Assembly (NCBI GenBank): GCA_009823395.1
Contig: CM020517.1
Coordinates: 13,749,001 to 13,813,000 of the forward strand
DNA: 64,000 nt
From: Thamnaconus septentrionalis
Lineage: Eukaryota > Chordata > Actinopteri > Tetraodontiformes > Monacanthidae
Reading direction: 5' to 3'
Below, one piece after another: positions 36,116 through 64,000 of the stretch; the stretch's first letter is position 1; every line of letters starts with the position of its first letter. Below the pieces are notes generated by a model. The model saw nothing but the letters and a program-made list of their open reading frames with translations. It was not told the DNA's origin and made no database searches. The position numbers were made by a program, and so were the translations under genes.

Positions 36116-37140
36116 GGAATAGCAGCAGGACAACACCAACGACGACAACAACGACAAGGACAAAAAAAAAAACCAACAAAAAAAGTAACAATAATCACAC
36201 CTATAAATATCACCAGACAACACGGCTAGAGTTGCACCCAAATCATTCAGAGTGACAGCAGAGGGGATACGAGCTCATCCACAAAACGTCTTGAAGAAGA
36301 GAAAAGTTGCATTTCAGCTGTAAAAAACCTGCTGAAGAGGGGGAAATACAGTACGAGCCCACCGAGGAAGAATAGCAGCAAGTCAAAAGGACAGACATTC
36401 TTTCATTTCCAGCATGTAAACAACCACTGAATCATTATAATCATCATCACCAATCCCACACAGCTCTGTGGCACTTTGAGGTACTTCCCCATTACCAACA
36501 ACATGAGTCATGTGGACTGTGGGAAGGTTTGGAGAAAGGGGCTGGTGGCGCAGTGGACTCTCTCAGGAGTCCAGGCTTCTCGGGGTCGACGCCACATCAG
36601 GGCCAAGGGGCTGATTTATTAGTGCAAAACAGAGGATCGGGAGGTAACTGGCAGGATAAAACACATCTTTAGATATTTACGGAACGGAATGAAGAGAACG
36701 TCACAAACCGACAATCAGATTTACAGCATCACAACACTTGGCTTTCTAAACTCGTGTGCCTAAAATAAAATTACTACTCCTGTCAAATGGGAAGTGACCT
36801 GACAAACAAACGCTGAATTACAAACAGAAAAGAAATCAAATCATACAATGGTGCATTGATGCCCTATAAAGGAGATTTAGATACCCTGCATAGATTACAG
36901 ACTGTGTCATGATTGTCAAAACATCAAAGCTGACCGAGAACTAAAAGCTTCCAAAGTTTCAAAACTTCAAGTGTAATAAATAAAACGAAAGAAAGAAAAG
37001 CATTCAAGATTGTCAGAGAGCAGAAACGCTCGATGTCGTGTCTTACCAGCCCCTCGAGTTTGTGGTGTATGGTCACCGGAGACCTTACTGCCACACGGCA
37101 GCACTCATTCCTGCAGGACTTTCATTTCCATTCGGACAGG

Positions 37141-37142
37141 CA

Positions 37143-37210
<68 letters not shown>
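37141..37210. repeat. Poly-A followed by (TA)25
   Basis: About 20 A residues, then 25 TA dinucleotides. It lies in the inferred CEP170B 3' UTR. Length is likely unstable and error-prone in assembly. Confidence 0.9.
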
Positions 37211-37211
<1 letters not shown>

Positions 37212-37963
37212 CATCTTTTTGCTGGAGACGTTACCAAAGCAGATACAAAAGGACCTGGCTCTCATCAACTGTAAAACATTACAGTGACTGGTGTGGCACT
37301 AGAGTCTGGCTGTCGCACCAGAGGGTGACAACAACTGCTTCTTACATTCTTTCCTGCGGCCGACATGCAGGAAATTGTTAAGGACACGTGTAGAAATATC
37401 TGCAGGCATTTAAAGCCCCCCAAAAATAATATTTCATTTCTTAGATTTCCCTGAGATGGTTTTGCTCAGGCTGGTTTTCAAGCAAACCGAGTCGTCGCAA
37501 GCTTTAAACGACGATGGTCGCACAACCTCAATCACGCAAAAAAAAAAAAAAAAAAAAATACATAAAAAAAGGTCCGTGTAATGAAGGATATTTCTTCATG
37601 GGATGGTTAATTTTTAAGAGATGTCTGTTTACATCCCAGTTTATCTGGGATCGGGGGGGTTTATATTTGGCAAATAAAGACGCTGGTGTTGGAACACAAA
37701 TAGACAATCATATTTTGATACTTCCTGATATCACTCTCGATTTGTGTAGCCCTCGCAGTATTTTTTCTTTAAAGGACTTCTTGTGCAGGCCTCACTTGTG
37801 TGGCTGTTTGGTAGTCAAAGTGCGTAGTGTCTATGTTTGGGTGCGACGACTCCTGCGTTTCACTTCTGCCTTTCCCCGGTTTCTGTGTGCGCGCGCGACG
37901 CTGTGACACCTGGTGTTTCGTGGTACTGAGGCTGGTGTTTAAATCTGGCGGAGCTGTGCTTTG

Positions 37964-54064
<16,101 letters not shown>

Positions 54065-54340
54065 TTTATCTTCTTTTCAGTTCTGTACCGCAGCGAAGCC
54101 AGCGTAGAGGGATACCGTTCTGAATCAGAAGAAAAAACAAATGCGAGTTGTTGAGGGAGAGCGGAAGCACCAGGTGACACCGGACAGGTAAGACTCGATC
54201 ACACCCTCTCCTTTTCCTTCCTCGCGGATTGACATGACGAGCGGCCGAAACTCTCCTCCGGCCCCTCCCCGCTCTGATCCCACGGTGACGTAGAGCGGCA
54301 AGTCTCATCAAACGAGTCGGAGCTCCGAGCTGTGGCAAGA
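54065..54340 (-). promoter_or_regulatory. CEP170B: CEP170B first exon and promoter region
   Basis: Above the donor at 54064 the sequence is CpG-containing and GC-rich up to about 54340, where it turns AT-rich. Transcription most likely starts in 54110-54300. No TATA box was seen. No CDS is called in it. Confidence 0.45.
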
Positions 54341-54718
54341 GGTCTCACTCTGATGGCTTTACGGGTCCGGGCGATTAGAAAAATAAATAAATAAATAAAA
54401 AGTATTACCAAAACACTGTATTTGTCTAAATATGGATTTAAATCATGAAATTGCATCGACTGACTGTAGTGTGATATTTATCAAAACTCTAAATACGCTG
54501 ACATTTTATTGGTATGCAAGCATAGTAAGATGTTCATGCGCCAAAAAATAGGAATGTCCAAATGATAAATAAATGCTGTATATCATAACTGCAGCTACAT
54601 TCTCTTAAAGCACTTAATGACAAAAAAAAATAATATGGTCATCATATCATAGTAGTTTGTACAATATAAAATTGTTTCATTAAAAGGTTGTGTCAAAAAA
54701 AAAAATAGTGGTGACTTA

Positions 54719-54751
54719 ACAACAACAACAACAACAATAATAATAATAATA

Positions 54752-54823
<72 letters not shown>
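54719..54823. repeat. (CAA)n/(TAA)n microsatellite
   Basis: Six CAA triplets are followed by about 28 TAA triplets with one interruption, just upstream of CEP170B. It creates poly-Ile and poly-Leu shadow frames. Confidence 0.97.
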
Positions 54824-54824
<1 letters not shown>

Positions 54825-55990
54825 CTGTCACAGTAAGTGTAAAGACCACGTGCGTTAATGTTGACAAAGCATGGCGAACGTTGATGCAAGCGTGAGGACT
54901 GTGCTGTCGCAAAGACGATCTTTGCGTCATTCCGACGGGATGTTGTTGCGGACGAGAGCAAAGGGAGGAGAAAAAAAGACTGACTGTTGAGTTGAAGTTT
55001 TCAACGACTTATTTATCACGACGAGCTGAACTAGACAGTGAAAGTACCAATAGAATTTTCACAATGATTACATATTGTTGTCGAAAACTGTTTGTAAAAG
55101 GATAGCATGTTGTTTGACATGTCGTCATCTTTTCTACCACTTTCTACTCACTACTTATATCCCTATCATAATAAAACCAAAATATCTGATGACGTGTAAC
55201 TGAGCGCTGCCGTTTATCCCTACCAGGCTGCACCTGGGAGGAAATGTACATGCACGTAAAATCCGCTAGGTGGTGCACTCGTTAAGGTTTTCTGTACTTC
55301 GATTCTGCGCTCGACAAAAATCCCCCAAACTCCCAGTGTTTGCTTGTGTGTTGCTTTATAAGATAATATATTAGGTGATAACAATAAAAACACAAGTGAA
55401 AAAACAAAAACAATTTACTTCGTGTACCTTCATTTACCCAAGCGTGTTTAGAGTATAATGAGGTTACAATATGAATTTATGGAGTTTTCCTGCCATTTGT
55501 TAAGATAAACGCCAACCTGCCACATTAATGGGGTGAGTGGACTGGAAGGGCAGCATGGATCAAGTGAAGGCGGACTGAAAAGAGAAAAATTAAACATAAA
55601 GAGTGCAGGAAGGCTAGAATTCAGCCGTGGCATTTTGAACCATTTAAAGTCTTTCTGTCAACAAACTTGGGGGTGGGTTCAACTCTTCCGGCGCTTCTGC
55701 TTTCACTGTTTGCACATGAACTGGTGATGAACAGGCTGAACTTGTTTTCAGGGGCTTTGACCACTGTCAACCAACAATTCTCCGCCCCTCACTCAAGGGA
55801 ACAATGCCTCACAATAGAGAAAATTCCAGCAAATTTCCTTGTTAGGACAACTTGACATGTGGACATGCTTAACATCACACAGATTCATTTATTTAGCAAT
55901 TAAAAAAAACAACTTAAAATGATGTTTTATCTTAAATTGTTTTGTGGAATAGTCCTTCCTGTATTGCACTCTTGTGTTTTTTAGCAGATT
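54824..55990. other. Intergenic DNA, no gene seen
   Basis: AT-rich with short scattered frames. I found no splice-flanked exon, domain motif or repeat family here. Confidence 0.5.
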
Positions 55991-56470
55991 GTAGAACAGG
56001 GAGCTTCTCTATGGGGAGTGCAGATGAGAGAGGAGCTCTGGCTTGCAGGCTGCACAAATGACACACTCGCCGCACATCACTACTCGGCGTCACCCAGGGG
56101 AGGCACCGTGGCAGGGCTTCAGCCCCAGCTCAGCGCCACTGTGGCCGGTGCAGCTGGAGTAGAGGTGAAGGATGGTTGTCAGGTGAGCACCACACTGGGC
56201 CAACACTCGATCTGGCGCTGTGCTGCTGCGCTGTACATTGCAGCTGGCTCAAAGGCCCCAGCTGACAACATCTGCCACAGAGGCTGCGCCATCTGCCCTG
56301 GGCCTGGGGTGGGGGATCATCTCTCTCCTCTCAGGCCAGATGCAGGGGCCCCCAGACCTGGACCGGAGCAGTTGTGCACAGGCAGATGCAAAGAACACAG
56401 CCAAGACGCAGCCGGAGCTGCTGCGGCGCTGCTGTGGCGCTGGTAGATCTGTCTCACGTATGACTTTGTA
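55991..56470. other. GC-rich island in AT-rich intergenic DNA, unassigned
   Basis: About 480 bases stand out in GC content from both flanks. A 142-codon plus-strand frame crosses it (56018-56446), with no domain, signal peptide or recognisable family. A CAG|GTGAGC donor-like site lies near 56181. It could be an exon of a non-coding RNA, a regulatory element or an old repeat. I cannot assign it. Confidence 0.3.
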
Positions 56471-58874
56471 TTAGCTGCAGGGTGATTAATGCTTATTGTT
56501 GAATGCCAAGGAACAAAGTGTTCGCTTGTGAGTGTACTGATTTATTTATTGAAGTGCAAGAGGTGATTTGATATAATGATGTCAAAATGATTATCTGCTA
56601 CATTGCAGGATAAAGGATGGGATGCAATCATGTAGGAATATCATGTGGTTATTTTAAAAAAAAATGGAAGGATACAAAACATTAAAATAAAAAGAAAAGT
56701 TATTTTTTACTCGACTGATCATATTTACCCAACATTGCTGCTAGAAACTGTATGCACTTGCCATATAGCATGATCATATTTTACACTTATGTCAAATATT
56801 TAGGAATGTCGGGATAGAAAGAGAAGTGACAACATTTTTAAAAAAAAACAACTTTATTTCTGCAATCAAAAATGAACATGGAAGAACAATTTACAGATTT
56901 TATAGTGTTTGCCTATTAAAGCTCCTTGCTTTTGCTTCAAAGATATACAAGGACAGTTACAAAAATGTTGGAATAAAAAAATATTTAAAAAAAAATACTT
57001 TTTTCAAGAAATTACATAAGAGCAACAATTATATTCTCAAACAGGTCAAAAAAAATGTTTGCAAAAAAAAAAATATATATATATATCAAAAACAAAGTAA
57101 GTAAGTAAAGAATACCATGAAAAAAACCCTCAAAACCATGACATTCTCTGTGCTGAGGTTGAAAGACAGACTGAAATAGTTCTTGGCGGTCGTGTCACTG
57201 GTGGAGTTGAAGAACTGTCAATTTACTCCAAGCTGGCATGTCGGATGGTACAAATATGGCATTATAGCGATCTACAATAAAATACACAAGGGCATAAAAA
57301 GTGACAAGTCTTTTCTGGTTTTCAAAAAAAAAAAAAAAAACAACTCTTGAAAACTTTTTCAGTGAAGCTGAATGGCTGCTTCTATGACTTTATTCTATTC
57401 TATTACGAGTGAATTTAACGTGTGATTTCTGCTTTTGTGATGAAGTCCCAGAGGACTGTGTTATCTGATGGGCTGGGAAGCCACTGGGAAGCCACTGGGA
57501 AGCTTTAACTTTAAACAGTTTCAACAGTGAGACGAGCGGCTGCGCCAGTCGTTCAGCTGATGACAATCTACACAGTGTGTTAGGATATCATTTCCTCTCC
57601 TGTAGCTGTTAGGATTACAGTCTTTTATGCTGATGTCACATGCCATCATGGCAAGTGGATAGCATTTTCACTTTGCTTATCAGTTGTGAAATGTTCACTC
57701 CATTTGCGCTCCCTAGTGAAGAACATCAGTAAAACAAGCTTTTTTTATGAGACACAGAGTTCGAGTCTCACTATCGCGTCGATGGATGATGGAGTTATGC
57801 ATTTTATTACTATAGCAGTAGGTGCACTGCACTTTATACAGTAAGCTGCATTTAATGTCCTAAATTATGATGTTATGAATTATAAGGTGAAATAAAACCA
57901 ATTAGTGACTTTAAAACTAGAGTTTCCTTAAAGGACCAGGCGTCTCCTGGGAAACGTAGATTAATGCACCACTGCAGCTACGACACAAAATAAGACATAG
58001 GAGGCGGAACTTTAAGCAGATCTATTTCAACTTGCCATAACCTGCAGCATGTGACTTCGACCACCTGTGAAGTCATGTGACCTTTGCACCGTGTGAAGGT
58101 GTGAAAGCCAGCGTGACGCGGTCAACTCACGAACGCTAAATAAGACACGAACCGAATGTCTGTTTTGATTCTTCGACAAAATGTTTAATTTCAGGCTCTT
58201 CAAATCGACTCTGACTCACTGCTGACAAGGCAGTGAGTCTTGCAATGATGTCAAGGACCAGTGGTGAACTTTGTAGCGATGACAATTAAAAAATAATAAC
58301 TTAACAAAATCCAAATATGACACCAACCTTGTTATAAACAACTTCCTCAATCAATTAATTCCTTTTGCTGCGTGACCTCGTTGGCATCATCAGGGCCTCC
58401 ACTTAAGCTGGAAGAGCAGGCACAGAAAAAACAACAGCTCATTAACGTGCTAATGGAAAACTCCCAATTACATATTTTTTTTCTCACTTTTCCAATATTT
58501 TCACTGGATAAAACGTTCAGTGGATCATATCTGTAACACAATTTGTCTTGGATGAAGAACAACTTGGTGATTCCCAATTTCAGATTCACATCTGGAGAAG
58601 ACAAATTCTCTCCCCCTGCTTCGTTTTTTAGCCCAGAGCGAATGTGGATGTGTTCACGAAGGAGGAGGAGAAGTAGAAAACCACATTAAAAAAATTAAAA
58701 CAATGTTTGTTTTCAGAGAAAACGTAAACAGGTCGCTGCAGTTGAAGTGCTTTGGGGCAAACAGGTGTTCCTGGGCTCTCAGGGGAACCGTGAAGAAGAC
58801 AGAAGCTCTTTAGACTGCTGGATACACAAACCATCAGCGGCGAGCCCAGTGAAATCACCTGCTATAACCTCCCC

Positions 58875-58880
<6 letters not shown>
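56471..58880. other. AT-rich intergenic DNA, no gene seen
   Basis: It contains A-runs (56826-57080), three tandem copies of GGAAGCCACTG near 57476-57510 and scattered short frames. TTTATT at about 56854 would be AATAAA for a minus-strand transcript, but I found no coding exon above it that would make it a gene end. Confidence 0.45.
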
Positions 58881-58908
<28 letters not shown>

Positions 58909-59035
58909 TCAGCCGACACTGACTCACTTCTCGCATTCGGAGAGAGGATCCAGTTTCCCCCTGGAGCCCTGAATATTTAATCGCCGCGGGGCCTTCTGAA
59001 CACACACACACACACACATGCACAGACACACAGCT
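58880..59035. repeat. Two short (CA)n tracts
   Basis: CA dinucleotide runs lie at about 58878-58906 and 58999-59020. No gene is associated with them. Confidence 0.85.
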
Positions 59036-59199
59036 GAGGTGTGGCTGGCGTGCATAAGTAAGCAAACGTGTGAAGACCGAACTTGATTAGATGAAGAAGT
59101 GGGGTGGAGTGGAGTGGGGGCGGTGGAGGAGGGGTTTGGTCTGATTTTTTTATTTCCACCGGATGACACTCCTTAATGAGGCAAACTCCTGCAGCCGTG

Positions 59200-61100
59200 T
59201 GCTCGGAAAGCAGCGCAACCTGTTGCACCACTAATGTGACTCCACTGCTGCTGCTGCCGCTGCTGCTGCTGCTGCTGAGCAGAGTTTTCCCAGCGTGCCT
59301 GGGGACGTGTGCTGGATTCCACCTAGCTGAGGCGGGATGCTGAAGGTGAAAACCCGCACAATGGGAACAGCCGCGTTCTCTCGAGCCTGAAAGAGCGGCG
59401 AGATACAAAATGCGACAAACACAAAAAAATCAGACGTCGATCTCGCGGATCGACCGGATTCAAAGTGAAATCAAAGGAGGGCGCAGACGGGGTGAACCAG
59501 ATGAGATCCGCGCGTCCATAAAAGGAACGAAACCGCTGCGTGTTTTGAGGTGTGTGCATGTGCATGCAGCTGTGTGTGTGCGTGTGTGTGCGCATGTGAG
59601 GGTGCTCGTCCCTGGTGCTGGTGCCGGCGGCAGCGGTGGTGGTGGAGGTGGTGGGAGGAGGGGAGTAACGTGAAGCCGGCGCGGGGCTTGGATTACTGGG
59701 CCGTCTCTATTTCCAGCGCTGCTGTCGTGTGACTCACACCGTGCGACAGCTGGGCCCGCAGCTGCCCCATATATGTAGAAGAGCGCCACAGCTGTGAAGC
59801 TGCCAGGAGCGCGGGAGCACCCGGGCTCATCGCTCATATACGTAACCAGGGCCGCTTTGGCTGCCTGCTCGGGGCCTCGGCCTCCCAACGAATACCGTCC
59901 CAGTGGCCCCAGAGGAGCTGGGTCAGCGGGAGGAGGAGACGGAGGAGGAGGAGGAGGAGGAGGAGGAGGAGGAGGAGGAGAAGAGGGGAGATGAAAGCTC
60001 CAAACTCTCACCGTTGCTCTCTGGACTTTTTTTCCTTTCTCCTAATTCTCACAAAGTTCGCCACTGACAGCCATTTTATCTAGCACGCCTTTGAAAGTTC
60101 CGATCAGCTGTGGCAGCAGCAGCGGCAGCACGGATTACAGTCGTCGCCACATTTCTTTGTAGATGTCCCCTTCGGAGCAAAACAACCGTTTCCTCCCTGA
60201 AACTGCTTGATAAAAAAGTGACAAAGTGAATTTGTCCCGCTCTTTACTCCGGAGACAAACTGGCCGGGCCATTTTTTTTTGCCGGATCAGGTCGCCCCTG
60301 ATCCCCTCCACCCTCCACCCCCTCGCCATACACACACAACACCCTTCACTCTGGGTGGAATATTCCCAGACGCTGGAGCATTCCTGCGCAGCACAAACAA
60401 CAAGGTCATTGTTTACTGCAGGAACAACCTGTAACGCTGCCTGGCCGCCACTCGGCACAAGGGACGCTGCTCGCCAGCGACCCCGTTGCCGCGGCGACGC
60501 CCCCTGATGTCTCCCTCTCTCCCCTTCTGCTTCTCCGTACGCCGTCCCCCAGCTCACAGAGAGCGCCGCGGACTTCTTTGGATAAGCAAAGCGGGCGGGC
60601 AGAGTTGAGACGGAGGCCAGGTGCGGGAGACGTTTATTCAAATGAAGGAACCTCACGTTTAGTTGCTTTTATTTATTTTCCACATCCAGATGTAAACGAA
60701 GCAGCTGCAGCAGGGACGGCTTGGCGTGTGGCTTCACGGTGACAGCTCTGTCCGGGTCAGGCCGCACATCCAGGGGCAACAGAGGGGGCCCCGCTGGCCT
60801 CCCCTGGTGCCACACAACAGCTGTAGCCAATAGACTTCTTCCTATTTCCCAGCGGCAGAAGCTCACGTTTCCTGAGGCGCTGCCAGCCGGCGGCCGACTA
60901 CCCCTCAGCTTGCCCCCCAACCTCCGCCCCTCGGGGGGGGAGGGAATTCCAAAGCGGTGGCTAAAAACAACGATGCGGCAACTGTGTCAACACGGACGCC
61001 CTTCTCCCCGAAAACATTTTGACAACAACAGGCGACGGGGGGCAAAACTAACGCTCAACACGCGAGAGCGAGCGGCGCCCCCCCCCCCCCCCCTCCCCTC
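59200..61100. promoter_or_regulatory. GC- and CpG-rich region, possible promoter of a gene outside the window
   Basis: This is the most GC-rich intergenic tract. It has CAG/CTG triplets (59249-59280), GGTGGTGGAGG runs, a (GGA)n polypurine stretch (59930-59990), TATATATGT-like words near 59770 and a C16 run (61078-61093). Open frames are low-complexity (poly-Pro, poly-Gly, poly-Glu) in every orientation, and I see no conserved protein. A CpG-island promoter or untranslated first exon is plausible. Confidence 0.35.
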
Positions 61101-61109
61101 AGCAGCCCC

Positions 61110-61345
61110 GCCCAGTTCCACGGAACACCACCATGGATGTATTGTAACCACTGGATACCAGACTGGCAATATGGCAGCGTGCCGATTTTTCCCAGTGGCC
61201 ACTTGAGGCACTGCAGCAAAGAAATCCCATGGGCCTAAAAACCATTTTTCCCATAGACCAGAATACAAAAACAAGCGTCTTGAAAATGGCTGACAGGACG
61301 ACTGTGACCTCACACACGATTCATAGCAAATCTTTCTATTGTAGA
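61110..61345. repeat. Possible interspersed repeat
   Basis: TTTTTCCCAGTGGCCACTTGA and ATGGGCCTAAAAACCATTTT resemble phrases I recall from a fish interspersed repeat. There are no clear termini. The class is unknown. Confidence 0.3.
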
Positions 61346-61400
61346 TTTAGCTCTTTATTGAAAAAAATGGATGAAATGCCGCTATTTTATTAATTTCTTC

Positions 61401-61488
61401 AAGGGTTAGGGTTGATGAAAAAGCTGGCCGGATGAAAAAGCTTAATGGGCCGCTGTATGGACCCCGGGCCATAGTTTGTCCACGCCTG
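61401..61488 (-). mobile_element. hAT-type terminal fragment
   Basis: On the minus strand it starts CAGGCGTGGACAAACTATGG then CCCGGGG, the familiar CAGGGGTGGCCAAACTACGG-type start of non-autonomous hAT elements. The far end is not resolved. Confidence 0.6.
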
Positions 61489-61839
61489 ATGTAGAGCCTC
61501 TAAATTCTGCGGAGGCCAAAAACAGACGCATACTTATTTGCTCAAAAAGTGAATTCTGTTCCTCTGCTTAGACACACATACACAAATCCGAGCACTGGAA
61601 AGTCCCAGAGAGGCCAAGACACAATATCATCCCAATATTAAAAGTCAAAAAAACAATATTGTTGAGACACAGCAATATGCTTTGCACCGTGACGTATATT
61701 ACATTTATTTCATGGCCCCCTATACAAAACTTTCAGATGATTAATTTTAACCACAATGATCAAAGCAAATAAAAAATGGATGTCGTGACAGAGAGTGAAC
61801 GTTTCCTCTTCTTCCTTTTTTGCTTGCCAGCTGTATCCA

Positions 61840-61880
61840 ACACGCACACACACACACACACGCACACACACACACACAAT
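61840..61880. repeat. (CA)n microsatellite
   Basis: About 20 CA units with CG interruptions. Confidence 0.9.
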
Positions 61881-63512
61881 CCATCACTATCCAAATCTGG
61901 AAATTCTGCTGCCTCAGAAAGTTGCGCAGCTCTTCCCGTCAGTTTAACATTCTTCCCAAAACCCTCGGCAGTGTCACGACTTGAGGTCGTGGTGCGTTTT
62001 CGATATCAGCGTGTCCTCCTCCGCTCGCCCGCACCCTCCCTTCCCCCCTCCCTCGCTGCCTGCCTGCCTGCCTGTCAGTTCAAGTCACCTGGCAGCTGCA
62101 GCTCACACGTGGCCAGCAGCGGCGCGCCACAGTCAGCACATCCTCCGATCCTGCAACCCCGGCATTTTAAGGAGAACCCAAGCAGGCTGGAAGCCTGCCG
62201 CATAACCCCAGGGAGGGTGAGGGAGACTGAGAGTGCTGCGCTGGCCCGACTGGCTTCATCAGCTGGAGGTTTTCTACAGATGCCTCAAGACCCTCTTTGA
62301 CGCACGTCTGCTCCAAACTCAGACTCTGCAAGATTTAACATTACTGACTTTTGCACATTGTTTAAAACAAAAAAACTCCAACGCTGTGTGGATTTGTCCT
62401 CTGTATAAAAAAAACCCCCCCAAGGAGTCCGTGCCTGCGTGTCACAGCTGTCGCACGCTCACTTGCGATGCTTATTCCTGTCCTGTCGTGCGACGGCTAA
62501 TGTACAGAATGTCCTTCAGCGGCAGTCAGGGCTGAGGACTGAAAGGGACGGCAAGCGGATCGATACACCCCTGGCGGCTGCCACGGCCCTCGGCGGATGC
62601 GAACTCTATTCATATCCCGCCAGTGGAGAAATGAAGAGGCAGTTGGGTGGGGGAGTGGAGGGGGGGTACAAGGACGGACAGGCTGTCAGCGGGGATGAGA
62701 GAAGGCCAGGTCACCTACCTTCAGATGTGGGTGGAGAATCTCTAACTGGAAAGAAGGCAACAGGAAATGGGCTGAGAGTGACAGGAAGAAGACGGTGGGG
62801 ACAAGTCATGGGCTTTTTAAGTGATCTAAAAAAAAAAATTAAAAGTGGAAAAAAAAAAGCCTGAAATTATTTCAGCCTAATTAGACGCACAGATGCAGCG
62901 ATGGTCAGAGTGGCTTACCTCACACGCCACTTGCACACACTCCGAGACAAAGCACAATGGGCCAGGTGGCTGGAACAGAATACTTGAGTCCCTGCAGACC
63001 CGGAATGAGAACAGACAAAGAGAAGGCTTGCAATTTTTACAGCCTATTAATGGCATTTAAAGCAGCTGACTGAAACATTACCCCTTAAGCTGTATTTTCA
63101 AAACCAACAATTGTCATATTCAGGAGGAGTGTATCAAATCTGTGGTTCGGTTTATTTAACTGAGCTCTAGATACAAGGAGTGCAAACACTGCGAGATGTA
63201 AAATGCACATCATCTTTATGTTTTGAGCATTTAAACGTCGGACGTAACTAGCTTTCATATGACTTGAGTGATCAAAGAAAATGCCATGCTGTAAAAGGGG
63301 CTGGTTGTAGCACAGGCTTTGTCAGACACTACTTATTGTAAATAGACACAGCTGGGACCGACTGGAGGGACTCCCGAGGCCCTCCGGGTTGAAACAAGGT
63401 TCAGTTTTAGACATACGCTGCGGATCCTCGCCACTCAGATATCAACGGCTCTTTATTAATTGACTGACCTACTTTTGATTGAATCACCTCCCTCTTATGC
63501 ATCTTTAGATGA
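61881..63512. other. Intergenic DNA, no gene seen
   Basis: Moderately GC-rich until about 62720, then AT-rich. It includes a short CCTG repeat (62056-62075). Open frames are short and low-complexity. Confidence 0.45.
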
Positions 63513-63692
63513 CAGCTGTGTTTCCATTACCCCTAGAATTGAGCAAAAACCTAAAACTTTTGCGGGACGAGATTTTACGAGAATTATGGCTTCTGCGCTT
63601 CAAAACCATTCAATGGAAACATCTGCAAATCGCAATTGTAATTTTAGAAATATTACTTTTATTTTGTGAAAGACTATACTGGAAACGCAGCT
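63513..63692. mobile_element. MITE, copy B, with terminal inverted repeats
   Basis: It begins AGCTGTGTTTCCATTA and ends TACTGGAAACGCAGCT, imperfect inverted repeats of about 13-16 bp enclosing 180 bp. The interior shares ordered blocks with 51441-51576. There is no coding capacity. The superfamily is undetermined. Confidence 0.65.
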
Positions 63693-64000
63693 ACAGATTA
63701 TGTCATATCTATAGCATGGAAGGGGGCAGAGGAAAGAAAGCTGCGTTTATTTGGGTACTGACAGAGGTGTAACCGAATGCTGGAGCCAGCCAGGGCGCAC
63801 AAGCCCAACGACCACTAACCCGAACCCTAACCCTTAGGCACAGGCATGCTTGAGTCACTGTTTCAGCCTCCGCTTCTCATGCGCTAATGGTTTAGCCTAA
63901 ATGCGGTCGCGTCTCAGTTAACCTCTGACCTGCGGCGCCTGGGAGAATGTTGAAAACGGTCGTGTGAGGGACATCCAATCCTGTGGCCTCGGACGTTTGG
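63693..64000. other. End of window, no gene seen
   Basis: Unique-looking intergenic sequence with a short CTAACCCGAACCCTAACCCT stretch near 63816-63835. It does not show the satellite unit. Confidence 0.45.

Larger units (their letters stand above)
36091..37963 (-). other. CEP170B: CEP170B 3' UTR
   Basis: This stretch lies between the CEP170B stop codon and TTTATT at 36110-36115 (AATAAA on the minus strand), about 1.85 kb. No open frame in it resembles a gene. It holds a poly-A/(TA)n tract at 37141-37210 and another A-run near 37539. The extent is inferred from the poly(A) signal. Confidence 0.55.

Noticed and set aside
56018..56446. 142-codon plus-strand frame as a gene
   Set aside because: No recognisable domain, no start context or splice partners. 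GC-rich composition alone can keep a frame open.
59460..60011. 183-codon minus-strand proline-rich frame
   Set aside because: It derives from (GGA)n and other triplet runs. No conserved domain or exon signals.
61400..61440. GGGTTAGGGTTGATGAAAAAGC as an escaped satellite unit
   Set aside because: Only two short phrases are shared. The surrounding sequence fits a hAT terminal fragment and not the 195-bp unit.

Overview
The window is nuclear DNA of a ray-finned (teleost) fish. The evidence is a run of vertebrate genes with GT-AG introns, globin X (a globin kept in fish but absent from mammals), and fish-type transposon remnants. Five protein-coding genes can be read exon by exon: PLEKHG3 (+, 5' end outside the window), globin X (+), SRP14 (-), a PLD3/PLD4-family endolysosomal nuclease best called PLD4 (-), and CEP170B (-, complete). 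I matched them from recalled human orthologue sequences and motifs, not from a database search.

Layout. 0-11.6 kb: the last 16 coding exons of PLEKHG3, from inside the DH domain to the stop. 12.0-22.9 kb: a tandem satellite of about 53 head-to-tail units of roughly 195 bp, each holding telomere-like GGGTTA runs. It ends in a perfect 17-bp inverted-repeat junction, then about two units in reverse orientation and a piggyBac-like terminus. 23.8-29.7 kb: globin X. 29.3-31.7 kb: SRP14, converging on globin X. 31.9-35.9 kb: PLD4. 36.1-54.3 kb: CEP170B with a long 3' UTR. PLD4 next to CEP170B matches human 14q32.33. 54.4-64.0 kb: intergenic DNA with microsatellites, non-autonomous transposons and a GC-rich stretch at 59.2-61.1 kb, in which I find no convincing gene.

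The genes do not form a pathway: Rho GTPase activation and the actin cytoskeleton (PLEKHG3), a membrane-anchored haem protein (globin X), the signal recognition particle (SRP14), endolysosomal nucleic-acid degradation (PLD4) and a centrosome/microtubule protein (CEP170B). Packing is tight from 29 to 36 kb.

The observations most worth checking are the satellite and its inversion, a U12-type AT-AC intron in the CEP170B FHA region, a GC-AG intron in the same gene with an in-frame alternative donor, an 11-nt microexon in PLEKHG3, and five single-base reading-frame breaks in PLEKHG3 and CEP170B that look like assembly indels rather than gene decay. I did not find a clearly new biological system.
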